NCBI GenBank assembly: GCA_001692895.1
Contig: KV748184.1
Location: 496,001-560,000, forward strand
DNA from: Cenococcum geophilum 1.58
Taxonomy: Eukaryota; Ascomycota; Dothideomycetes; Gloniales; Gloniaceae
Length of the DNA: 64,000 bases
Reading direction: 5' to 3'
Under the pieces are notes generated by a model that saw nothing but the letters and a program-made list of their open reading frames with translations, did no database searches and had not been told where the DNA came from. The position numbers were made by a program, and so were the translations under genes. Below, piece after piece: positions 20,844 through 31,385 of this stretch (within the stretch, counting starts at the first letter, position 1; every line of letters begins with the position of its first letter).

Positions 20844-21439
20844 TGTTTTGGTGTTAGCAGGTCTATTTGCTAGTGGTGAAGATGAGTGTGAAGAAGCAAA
20901 AGCTTTCGATGGAGAGAAAGGAATGAAGGTTTTGGAGAATTCATGTATGCTTGTGTGAGAATTTTATCTAGAGTTTGTGATGACGGCTGTGTTGGATGCG
21001 CTCTGAGAATATCGAGTGCGCCTCATTTTTTTCTAGAGTCAAACCTGCGACTGAGCGCGATTTCTTGGTAGACTTGAGTACTAGGAAACACTGAGTGTAG
21101 AGTTGATATGTTATATTCACTACAGTCGGTGTTCAAGGAAGTATCAGAGCAATCAAAGAGAAAGAGCGGAAACATAAAGTTTTTACCGCCACTCAGCATT
21201 CGGCGGTGGGAACTATAAATGCCCCGTTTTATGTTTTATTTCCGATAAACTTCAGAGGCTCGTCTCGGCCCCGAAGCATTGACCGCCATCAGGGCGGATC
21301 TAATAATACCAGGGTGTAACGCCGGTAAATGCCAGCCCAGCATGGCTAGCTCATGCTCCTCATATGACAGTATTTTTTCAAGCCTTACAGAACATCGAAT
21401 CCCTAGCAACTTCCATCATTCCAGCTCACCCAGCTCACC
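20844..21439. other. Intergenic, no gene seen
   Basis: No reading frame with family resemblance was found. The right part is the 3' region of trl1. Confidence 0.5.
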
Positions 21440-23929
21440 TCAGAGCTTCTGCAGCACTCCCCTTACACTTCCCTCAAGCACCACACTACCCCTAATCGGG
21501 ATCTCCCCAATCCCCGTCGTCTCGCCGCTCCCATCCTTCAACCAGCGCTGCAATAAATCATTGCTCTCCTTTGGCTTAATATCCTTGCTCGCCGTGCCAA
21601 CCGTAACATGCGCAACCGGATTCACTGACTCAAACGGCAAATCCGCACTCGCGCTACCATCCAGCCTTGCCACAATGCACATGACGTGGTTGTCCCAGAC
21701 TAGGCGCTCGAGCTGCACATTGCATTTCCCAAGCTCGGGCTCACAATCCCCCTTGGGCCCTTGCTTCTCTATCATGGCGGCATAAAGCTTGCTAAGCTTG
21801 TCCCAGGCCTCTGGATGCTGGGCAATGGAGGCGCGATGGATCAGCGTAACGTGAAACTCCGGCTGGATGCGGCGCGTTTGCTGGAGCTGCCGGTAGAAGC
21901 GCGCGGTCATGGCGTCTTGGTCCTTGAAGATGGTTTCTAGGATGCCGTTGACGCGAGGGGTGGGGATGCGGACGGAGAAGTATTCGAGTTTAGGCCTTTT
22001 TGGCTTTGCGTTGCCACCCGATTGGGAATTGGAGGCGCCCGCTCGAGGTTGCTGCTGGTTTTGGCGCTGCTGGCTTTGCTGAGTGGTTTTGGCCCATTTC
22101 CCGCCGCCACGGCCTAGGTCCATCTTGATGGTTGGCGCGTATTCATTCATTGCAGCTTCAATCGCCGCGTCCATGTCGTCTCCGGTTGGCATGTCTTTGA
22201 AGAGTTTTGGGTAGTCTTGGTGCAGCTTCTCGACGATGACCTCCAAATTCTCTCGCGACGAGGCAGTGACGTCGAGGTCGATGACCAGATCGAAATTGTC
22301 GTCAGGCGCTTCACTGGTATCGACAGGCTGAAAGCGATGCATGAAACCTTCCATGATCTCAATGATCTCATCCCGCCCTTTTGAGCCAGCTTGGATAGTC
22401 TGATGATTGTCACCACGAGCAAGAACGCGTTCGCGGGTTGCTCGACGGATTGTGTCGTACTCAGCGCGATCGTGAACATAATGGAGTGCTACGAAACGCA
22501 CTCCGGGAATAGATCTTGTGACATCGTCCATGATTTGCTGCCTCTCTCGTTTTTGGTGATTATTCCTATCAGCAATTACAACTGGATGGGGAGTCATCAG
22601 GGCACAAATTGCTTCGGCAAACTTCTGCGGACGTCGCTGGCGGGATTCGATATTGTCATTCTGAAAGTGACCCCATCCAAATAATTTGACTAGTGCGAGT
22701 GCTACTGTTGTCTTACCGCACCCAATGGTAGCCACCGGAACAAGAACGACGTTGTTGATAACATCTTTGGATTCCAATTCGCCGTTTTCCATCTCTTGAC
22801 GAATGATGTCAGAACCTTTCAGACCTCGTTCTTGAAGGAAAGCATCTCGAAGGGCAATAATTCCATGATTCATATTATACTGCCTCGCGAGTCCAGGTTC
22901 CCGAGCAAATCGCCGTCGTGCATATGTGAGATACTCTTCCGTGATGGCCTTATGCTTCTTGAATTTGGGTGGTTTCCCTGCAATGATCGCTTTTGTGCAC
23001 TCCCGCCACTGACGATACATCAAGTACGGTTCCTCGAACTTGAATTTGAAGAACCAATCGTGCCAGACGCCATCAGGTCCATCTCTTGCTTGACACCGAA
23101 TGACAAAGCCCTCTGTATCGCGACCAGCGTACGACCCGCTCTCGGCAACCTGCTCCAGGAATGTCCTCGCCTTCTTGATATCATCCTCCATGACATACAT
23201 CGTCTTCTTGAATCCCCACTCCTCAGCAAACTTATCCACAAGGTGTCCAGGGTATGTTGTGAACTCAGGAAGGTTGAGGTTGATACCATGTAAATAGAGA
23301 CCAGCAGCCTCCAGATCGTATGCTAGGACGTGCTCCTCAAACGCATCATCGCACAGCTCGGCCACAGCCGTAGCGTTCATCTCCCTCAGTTTCCTAGCCA
23401 GCTCCTCCTTTGTCTTGCCCACACTCTTTAGATGCCTCTCGACCCAGCGCTCGCCCGCAATGGCATGGCTGAGCTCTGCATCTCCCCTCACACCGGTAGA
23501 GTGTTTGCTGCAAACAAGTAATGTCCCATCATCTAAGCCCGCAATGAATATGATGCACCCATTCTCTTTCACACTCAACTCATACGGTCCCCGCGTATGC
23601 TCCTCCACATTTCTCCACTCCGTCTTCCTAACCTCGTCTATGTTGAAGAACTTATCGTAGCCTCGGACGGCAATCTCGTCCTTCCCTTCAAGAGTGGTGT
23701 AGGTAAACAGACCTCGGGAATAGGTTGGAAGGTTATCCTTCTTGTAATCCCAGTCCTGCATCCGCCATGAATCGACAGAGCGGCCGGTGGGGAGCACGAA
23801 GGTGGATTTCTTGACCGAGAAGCCGCGCGAGCCCTGACCTTTTCTTTGGTGGGCGGAAAGGGCTTGGACAAATTGCTTGACCACATGCGGGTCTTGGGCA
23901 CTGTATGGAGCGTTCTCACGATGAGCCAT
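21440..23929 (-). CDS. trl1: tRNA ligase Trl1 (ligase, kinase and cyclic phosphodiesterase)
   Basis: This intact single-exon gene encodes 829 residues, the usual length for fungal Trl1. All three catalytic modules are present. The N-terminal adenylyltransferase has the nucleotidyl-transfer lysine in VKENG (Lys121). The central polynucleotide kinase has a P-loop GCGKTT (about residues 401-406). The C-terminal 2H-type cyclic phosphodiesterase has two His-x-Thr motifs, HVTLIH (about 690) and HVTVGT (about 774). A low-complexity Gln/Ser-rich linker precedes the phosphodiesterase domain. The enzyme heals and seals tRNA halves after intron excision, and in fungi it also joins HAC1-type mRNA in the unfolded protein response. 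No lesions are seen. The ATG at 23929 opens MAHRENAPYS. Confidence 0.95.
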   Translation of the reverse strand: MAHRENAPYSAQDPHVVKQFVQALSAHQRKGQGSRGFSVKKSTFVLPTGRSVDSWRMQDWDYKKDNLPTYSRGLFTYTTLEGKDEIAVRGYDKFFNIDEVRKTEWRNVEEHTRGPYELSVKENGCIIFIAGLDDGTLLVCSKHSTGVRGDAELSHAIAGERWVERHLKSVGKTKEELARKLREMNATAVAELCDDAFEEHVLAYDLEAAGLYLHGINLNLPEFTTYPGHLVDKFAEEWGFKKTMYVMEDDIKKARTFLEQVAESGSYAGRDTEGFVIRCQARDGPDGVWHDWFFKFKFEEPYLMYRQWRECTKAIIAGKPPKFKKHKAITEEYLTYARRRFAREPGLARQYNMNHGIIALRDAFLQERGLKGSDIIRQEMENGELESKDVINNVVLVPVATIGCGKTTVALALVKLFGWGHFQNDNIESRQRRPQKFAEAICALMTPHPVVIADRNNHQKRERQQIMDDVTRSIPGVRFVALHYVHDRAEYDTIRRATRERVLARGDNHQTIQAGSKGRDEIIEIMEGFMHRFQPVDTSEAPDDNFDLVIDLDVTASSRENLEVIVEKLHQDYPKLFKDMPTGDDMDAAIEAAMNEYAPTIKMDLGRGGGKWAKTTQQSQQRQNQQQPRAGASNSQSGGNAKPKRPKLEYFSVRIPTPRVNGILETIFKDQDAMTARFYRQLQQTRRIQPEFHVTLIHRASIAQHPEAWDKLSKLYAAMIEKQGPKGDCEPELGKCNVQLERLVWDNHVMCIVARLDGSASADLPFESVNPVAHVTVGTASKDIKPKESNDLLQRWLKDGSGETTGIGEIPIRGSVVLEGSVRGVLQKL

Positions 23930-24455
23930 GGTGGTCCAGGATCGTATGTAGGGCAGAGTGGCGTAGAGGGGATATTTTCGGAGGAGGGAGGGGGTGCCTT
24001 GAAAATCGTAGTTAGAAGATGAGTAAGTGGGTTTTAGACTGGACGAAGGGAGTGGAAACAGTTCTTAAGCAAGCTCTCCATTCAGGCAGCTGCGGAATGT
24101 ACTGTGACTCTGATCGAGGTGCAACCCATGCCCCCAGCACCCGTGCCTTGCTGCTCAGCCTTTTGTGAGTCAAGGCAGCGCCAGCCTTACAAAAAGTTCT
24201 GTGCTCCTCGCTTCGCGCCATTTCAGCCCTACGCCATGTGGGGGATCGTCGGAGATAAATTGTAGTCTCTTTGACGGGAAGTCATTGAAGCAAACAACAA
24301 GATCAGAGTTTTCCATTTTAACCCACTTCTAATCAATCACTTGAGGTATTTTCAAATATATTTCCCAGGTCAAAAGGAGTCACAATATCAGTAATCCTAA
24401 AACACTTTGGCCATTCAAGCATATACCACTACAAAGTCTTCAAAGCAATCGATGC
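23930..24455. other. Intergenic, trl1 promoter side
   Basis: No gene is seen between the trl1 start and the 3' end of the HGD-like gene. The sequence includes the trl1 5' leader. Confidence 0.5.
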
Positions 24456-26354
24456 TCAAGCCCCATTGCCATTGGCGTGTCCATCTCCAACCCCCATCTT
24501 CTTAACCCCGGCCAAAATATTCTCCACCTCATCCCTGTGCTTGCTAAAGTTATCCACAAGGTTATCCCTAATTACACTGGTTAGCGTTTACTCCATATCT
24601 CAAAGATCTCTGAGAATAGCAAACTACATACCACATCTTAGGCTCATGTTCATGCTTCTTCCCACTCGTCCATGCCCACTCAGTAATCGTAAACGGCCTG
24701 CTACTCTCAAACATAAACGCTACGGCGCCCTTGCTAATCCGCATCTCCGGCGGCGGCGCGGCGCTCGCAGCCTTGAACCCTTCATACGCAACGCCATGCG
24801 GCACCATCCCGCACTCGAAGCTGACGCCGCCGGGCTGGAACTCGTCGGAGCGGCCGGCATACTCGCCGTAGATGAGGCCCATGAGCTCGGACGCGACGTT
24901 GCGGTGGTAGTAGGGCGGGCGGTACGTGTGCGATGCAACGTCCCAGCGCGGGGAGAAGATCAGGAAGTCGGCGAGGGGCGCGGCGGGGTCGCGGGAGCGC
25001 GCGGTCAGAACGCAGAAGATGGACGGGTCGATGTGGTCGACGGAGATGGAGCCGACGTTGACGAATTTTGTGAGGTCATACTTGTAGGGGACCTAGATGG
25101 TGATGTCGGGTTAGCTGCTATAAGGCAGACAAATGTGATGGAAGGCCACTCACATAGTTCCCATGCCATGCTACAGCATCGAAAGGGGAGTGGTTCTGTG
25201 CTCTTGAAGAACTTGCCGCCGAGCTTGTAAACAATTTCCCACGGTTCATGCTCAATTTCATACTTTGCAACGGGGTGAAGGAAATCTCTCGCATTCGCCA
25301 ATCCATTCGCACCCAACGGGCCCAATTCTGGGAGTTCAAAGTTCGTCCCCCAAATTTCTATGTAGATGGATTAGTAATGTTCCATTCTAGAACGAGTATG
25401 TGATCGTATACCCAGGATATATCCACGAGAGGGGCCGTCCGGTAAATTAACCTTGAACCTCTGCCCTCGCTGGACAACGCAGATTTCACCAGGCTGTACA
25501 AATAGCATCCCAAACTCTGTTTGGATATCGAGAGCGCCTTGCTGAGGAATAATTAAGAAGTCACCATCCGAGTTCACAGTCGCACGCTTGGTCATGCTCT
25601 TATTAGCTAGGTACACATGCGTGGCAAGGCCTTCACGGAGTGTCGGGTCTCCGGAACCAGCAATGGTCTTGAGGCCAGAAATGAAGTCTACATCGCCATC
25701 GCGGGGAATACCAAAGGGGAGCCAAGCGAGTTGGGTAGGAGAGAGGTGGACCCGTGGATTAATGGGCAGGAAGTTACTTTCAGTGTCTTTGTTATCCGGT
25801 AGCTCGGTCTACAATCTGCAGTTAGAAACCCTACATTCTCGTTCACTTTGTGTTGTTGTTTGAGGTTGACTGACAAAACCCTGGTGCGCCACAGCTGGTC
25901 TCGCTCTGTACAGCCATGCTTTCTTATTAAGATGCCTCGGGGCTACGAAAGCAGACGCAGTCATCTGCTCAGCATAAAGACCAAAACGAACGCATCTCGG
26001 ACTATTTTGGCCCTTTGGGATAGTTCCTAACTAGTCGTTAGAAGATGCTATAGTCTCATGATTTTGACTTTTACATACCTGGCACAGCTTCTGACTCAAA
26101 ACTTAATTTTTCTTAGCCGCCTTCATATCCATGTAATTGGGCGTGGGTGACATACATATTGTTGAAGCCTGGTTGATACTGCAAGGTAATCTCAACGTTG
26201 GAGCCCTAAGGCAACATCAGGTGTCCGTCAGCTTACTTACCTCATACGGATCATTCCTCCTCACACCAAAAGAAGGTATGCTACCATCTTTCTGAGTTTC
26301 TGCCCAATGGAAAATATTCTGATACTCTTTTGGGTCAGAAAGTTGGGCCGGCAT
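24456..26354 (-). CDS. Homogentisate 1,2-dioxygenase-like protein, eight exons, one frameshift
   Basis: The exons are 26354..26241, 26178..26156, 26101..26079, 26026..25875, 25808..25412, 25357..25154, 25092..24632 and 24567..24456. The joined product (about 494 residues) follows homogentisate dioxygenase throughout. It has DPYEYQPGFNN, SEAVPGT, GLYAEQ, AVAHQGF, SDGDFLI-PQQG, LPDGPSRGYI and AWHGNY. It also has PPYYHRN with SE (the iron-binding His and Glu) and a later PHG (the third iron ligand). HGD opens the homogentisate ring in tyrosine/phenylalanine catabolism. In exon 6 the frame changes by one base between KFF and NHSPFD (about 25195-25205), although the exons on either side are otherwise intact. 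This is either a pseudogene lesion or an assembly error. Exons 2 and 3 are only 23 nt each. No other tyrosine-pathway gene is adjacent, so this may be a divergent paralogue. Confidence 0.85.
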
Positions 26355-29326
26355 ATTGAAGGTGAGTAGAACTAAGATACGATAAGGCTAGCTTCTTTTG
26401 CTCAAAAGCCAACACAAAGTAACTGGGCTTGGTTATCCACAGTTTGAAGTACAGAATTTTGGAGTTAGATATTTAAAAGCAAGAGGATACCCCTCCCGAA
26501 CTCTGCACTACCATATATAATATGTAAGGCCCTCATAGTGGTACATAGTGGCTCTGCCGTAGAAGAGAGCCGTGGGATCCTCGGTCAACGTCTCTAACAG
26601 GACTTTAAGATTCGGGCGACACCGGGTGACGCACAGAGGCTGAAAAACTCCTATAAACTATATACCCCTTATTACTTAATAAATCTTCTACAGAGCGTTT
26701 AAAAGCTTATAGATATTACTTTAATAATAGCTAATTATTTTAAATTATAAGAAACTTACTTTAGATAACTTATTACTTCTTAATTATATTAACAATCCTT
26801 TTATTAATTAATAAAGCAAAGGAGTACATTAGCTAATTATCTTATAGCCTTATAAAAGTTAAATATTTTTAAATTCTAAATCTAACTTCTTGTAACATGT
26901 CTCGCTCCACGTCGCTATATAGCTAAAAAGATAGACAGTGCTCGCGAATCTATCGCAACTGTTGCGAGATCCAAAATATGTACTCTTTTACAGGGTTAAT
27001 TAGGTTAAGGGGACTAGATAACTAATTAAAATAGTTTATTAAGGTTAGAAAACTATAGAGATTTCTATTTATATAGTGTTAGGATTATATTTAAGGACGT
27101 GTACTCTTTTATCTAAATAGAAACCTTATAGTTAGTTATTTGCACTTATAGACGAGTTATCTTTTTTTAAACATTTTTTTTAATATATATAATACGAACC
27201 ACAGTCCGATAACTGGACCTAGTCGTTGATACCTGGGATATAGGTTATAAGGGATTAGCGTAAAGTATATCATTGCACGAGGGTTTGACATTAGTGATAT
27301 CAGCTTGCAGATGTGCGCTAATTTGATTATATGGTCTGAGCTTGCTAAGATAAGATTTATGAGATAAACAGGACAAGGGTAGTGTGCTTTCCGGTGGATC
27401 AATTCTGCCGATAGGAACATTTACCTTAGTATCTATTGGATCACTGACTAGGCGCGGTGTGGAACATATATAAGAGGCTAAATTCCGCGGTGGAGATGGC
27501 AATTAGAAGCTTCTTCAACTGCCGAAGCGGAGGGTATCTTATGCCGCTTATGGAAAACCTGGGGTTTTAGCATAAAAAGGCGGAGTGTGGTCTGAGAGGA
27601 ACAGCCCGCGATTCAATTGCCGATTCGTGAATGCGACTAGCCGGGCTGGCGATGATGCGCCCACGGCTTGTAGATTTCCGCTTTCAGTCAGAATGGAAAG
27701 ACCCGTGAAGCGATTATCTCGGGCCCAGAACTTCTTCCGAGGTTCAACCACATACACCTAAACCATTTTGGGCTTCATCTTCGTCAGAAGGTCTAGTTAT
27801 GGGCTTCAGATTTCGGGTAGAGAGACACGGGGTGATTAGGCTAAATTACACCTTTCTACTCCCAAATCTATTAACCACCACAACGCTTAAAGCTATTTGC
27901 GGTAGCCAAATATTACTAAATTAACTGTGATTAACAAGACTGCGTCGTCAGATTTCCTAAATTTGAGCTCGTCGCATTGCTGCGTGCGTCGTTGCGTACG
28001 TAATAAAACTACAGCCCTTGATGTAAGCAGCTTGTGATTGGATGATCGTCTGAGCCCGGGATAATGAAGCGGCTTCGAGAACGTGCAACAGAAGGGTTGT
28101 AAGGTGTTACAATTTAATCTCGCCGTCAGCCATCCTGCCATCCTCTTCAGCCCTGCCAGCATCTTTATTGCGACCACAGATCGGAACTCGCCTGCAATCT
28201 GACATTGCTGCAGGTGAGGACTCCTTGCACCTGCATGTGTGCAAGAAATCAATACAAGATCCCATTACCGAGCACCGGTTTTCTATAGTTACCGTCTCGC
28301 GCCGCGCAGATCGCGGAAGCCAGAAATCCGATTCTTCCAAATACCGGATTTTGGTATGAGACATTTCGTACTCATCTCCAGAAGGATTACGAATGCCAAA
28401 ACTTCTCAGACCACAACATTAAACTTCGACCTCAGCTTCAAGCAATACACTAAAAGCTGCTACCCTAAAGCGTTTATGCACATGGTGGATGCCACCTACC
28501 ACACATGGTCGTGGTGGCGTCTGCTGTCCAAATCCGGCCCTGCGCATAATGCGGGGAAGACGGTTTTTGAAGAAGACCAAAAGCCACCGTCTCATCCAGT
28601 CCTAGCACATGCCAACCCTGGCGCAATATCCACAAGACAGGCTGAAGTAATCGGGATCATGAGGACGGCCATCCCCCCCTCAGACTGTAGTTAGCTCGAA
28701 CGTCCGACTGAGCGACGAGTAGGTAAGGCTGCATCGGCAAGCCGACGGTGGCGGATATGTTACATTCTGAGAAGCCTGGGGCTTGGTCCACCACCGCATT
28801 GAGCATTGCATTAACGTCGCTCATAGCCTATCTAGGACGCCTTACGATCTGGATTTCGGATCGGACACGCCGGAGTAAACTGCGTGGGAGGGGTGCGGGA
28901 CGCACACCCTCTCGAGATCCCATATTGACCGATCAGCGCGAGTTGATTGATAGGCTCCGTGCAAGTCCGGCGATGATATTGGGCTGGGTCAGCAAGACCA
29001 GTAAGTTGCAAGATTCACGCCCCAGCACGGCCAGACATGAGAGACAGATCATGTCATGAAATCATCACGAACATTGCCACGAACAAATCAAGATAGAAAA
29101 ACCAGCATCGTGAAGCTTTGTGTGGATGACGAAGCAATGCTATGCTCACTCGAAATGACCCTACTCAGGCCCCCGGCGAAGGGTTTTTGCATTGATTATT
29201 ATGATGTCGTAGGTAGTATTCTTTGTTTGACGCGCGGCGCACCTGGACCGTTACAGTGTCATACTGCTATACTTCGTATGCATACCAAAAAATTCAATAG
29301 CACTCGTACATTCTGCATATGCAAGC
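26355..29326. other. Intergenic, AT-rich at about 26650-27180
   Basis: No gene was recognised in about 3 kb. The 26.65-27.18 kb part is AT-rich, with a short inverted repeat (AACTATAGAGATTTCTATTT near 27049 against a similar inverted arm near 27116) and a repeated GTACTCTTTT, so it is probably a degraded element. Frames at 28239-29586 on the plus strand use non-ATG starts or overlap the sft2 exons. Confidence 0.45.
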
Positions 29327-30666
29327 TCAATCATTCATCCAAGCTGCCACCCTATTCCCTCCGAAGCGGGCAGCAAACCGTAGTCCAGTCGAGCCCATGG
29401 GAAAATAGGAAACGAGATACCAGAGCAGGCAAATTAGCTGCGCGATGGACGAGACGAAAGTTAAAGGGGTGCTATGCAGCTGTAGCAATCACGCGGACGG
29501 ACCATCAGTTAACACGAGCAATTGATAACGCGCTAGCGTGGGGAAAGTTTGAGAGGGAGACAGGGGTTCGAGCGGGATGGTTGTAGGGTTTATTGAATAC
29601 AGGGATCTGCAAGCACTCACCCCGAGTGAAAAGTAGAGGGTCAGCGCAATGCTGCCAAAGTACGCGGCTGTGAACGGTAATCGAGGACCAGAGATTAGAT
29701 GTTGCACTGGGATAATGTTTAGTAAAAGCGATAAGCCGTTAAGGGTTTGAAATGCGATTCATGGCTTACCATATTGGATGGGGCCCAGCATAACAGCCCA
29801 CGAAACGAGGAAAAGGGCAGATCCCATTGTCCACCTGAGTTAGGCATTTCTATTAGCTTTGCTACAGCTCGACAGCTGACAACGATTGGAACAAGGCAAA
29901 GAGGGTAGTTGAGATTAGGTAGGCCCTGCTGCAGTGCCCCGAAGCTAGCAGACGCATGATCGATGGGTGGTGTGCCCCATGTCTAATGCGGAACGTGGCT
30001 AGAGAGGGTCATGATGTAAGAGTAGCGCCACGGGGGTACAGTTCCGCGTCCCGGGGCTCACAACTAGAAACGGAAATGCAGGAAATGCGAAGACTTACAG
30101 GATGGCAAACTTTCTCGGTTTAACCAGAAAAATGGGTGTGAACATCAATGCGAAGCACGTAGCAAACATTGCCAAGGCTGCAAGGTTGAGGCCGCCAAAG
30201 ACGAGCAGCCGATCCCACCTACTCACTGCGAAGGAGCAAAAATAAGTAATTGTCAGCAACAGCTTTTGCTTGAAGATGCGCAGGCGGGTTGTACGGGTAT
30301 ATGCAAGCCTCATGCAGGCAGATGGAGAAACGCAGGAACTGCCATTCTGTCACAGTCGCTCCAAAGATCGGCCTCGCGCAGGTGCCAGGTGATGTCGCAG
30401 ATAACGGTCTTGGGGAGACCAGGCTATTGGGTGGATAACTTACGCGCAAACCAGCCTTCCTCTTCCTCTCGTCTTGTCGGTGCTGGCAGGGGCGCCCCGG
30501 GGCCCTCTGTCGTAGGCAGCCTAACATAGCCACCGGAACTAAACGGGTTGAGAGACTGAAGCCTGTTCAAAATGGGTGTGGATGAAGAAGTGTTCACGGG
30601 GACGTCTGGATCTCTCCTGCTCCACCCTAAAGAGTTCATCGAGTCTCGAAAAGAGGCGGACGCCAT
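29327..30666 (-). CDS. sft2: Vesicle transport protein Sft2, five exons
   Basis: My model is join(30666..30444, 30225..30099, 29834..29770, 29706..29621, 29479..29327), 217 residues. The introns are 218, 264, 63 and 141 nt, all with GTAAGN or GTGAGT donors, and the splice phases agree. The start (AAGATGGCG) opens MASASFRDSMNSLGW, as usual for fungal Sft2. The spliced protein has four hydrophobic helices. They contain SRWDRLLVFGGLNL, PRKFAILWTMGSALFL, the family signature RLPFTAAYFGSIALTLYF, and LICLLWYLVSYFP. Sft2 is a small Golgi tetraspanning protein that assists fusion of endosome-derived vesicles with the late Golgi alongside Sed5. The gene appears intact. The plus-strand frame 29056..29586 is a shadow over its last exon and intron. 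Confidence 0.9.
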
Positions 30667-30727
30667 CTTGAAATGTTCCAAACACCGTCTGCTCTACTTA
30701 GAGACAAGTTCCGCAGCGCGGACAACC

Positions 30728-31385
30728 TCAGGCCACCAGAGGGTGTTTTACAGTACAAGGGATGGAAGCCTGCTCCAAGCCCCGATGAAGCTCAATTGCG
30801 GCGTAGGTATACGGGAAGGCACTTGTGGTATGTTGGATGAAGCTTTTACTTGAGCCGCAGTAAGCGACACAGATAAAAGGACCCTGAGTGGTCGGCGGGC
30901 GGTCTGTAAGCGCAAATTCTGGTCCCAATACCAAAAGCGTGGCTCGAAGTGGTGTGCAAGACGGATAGCGGAGTTGACAAGCGGCGCAAGTTATGTGGAA
31001 TAGCTGCACAACGGGAACGGAGGATTTCGTGCGGATGATCTCCACAGCGTAGTGGACTGCTTGAGGGCGAAGTGCCCAATGGCGGATGTCAGACAGGGTC
31101 TTAGACAGGTAGGGCCGGCGAAGGAGGCTTGTGATTAGGTTGAGGTACGACGGTTTCGAGAGCAGCCAGGCGCCGTCAACAAGCAGTGTAGCCTCGGCAG
31201 CGGGAGAACTGGGAAATGCGACGAGTGTTACTTGTGGCGTGCGCGATTGGCTGGGCGGCGGATCGAAGAGGGTGTGAGAGTGGGAGCAGGAAAGTGAGCT
31301 TAGGAGCTTGGGGGTGGAGAGCGCGATGAGTTTCCAAAGCGCGGTCGTGGTGCTTGGAGCGATCAGCGGGCAGTTCTGAGCCTAG
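30728..31385 (-). other. Long open frame without ATG, upstream of sft2
   Basis: About 218 codons are open from a TAG near 31386 to a stop at 30728. The composition is protein-like (LLVDGAWLLSKPSYLNLI, HYAVEIIRTKSSVPVVQL). There is no ATG before GTG at 31045. It ends 62 bp upstream of the sft2 start on the same strand. It could be an exon of an unrecognised gene, or simply a stop-free GC-rich leader. No family was recognised. Confidence 0.25.

Noticed and set aside
24466-25230. 254-codon plus-strand frame
   Set aside because: It is antisense across exons 6-8 of the HGD-like gene, which has strong family evidence on the minus strand.
26650-27180. Candidate small element with inverted arms near 27049 and 27116
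   Set aside because: The arms are only about 20 bp and imperfect in AT-rich sequence, so chance pairing is likely.
28239-28694. 151-codon plus-strand frame
   Set aside because: The start is GTG, not ATG, and no motif or splice structure supports a gene.
29056-29586. 176-codon plus-strand frame
   Set aside because: It overlaps the last exon and an intron of sft2 on the other strand and has no family resemblance.
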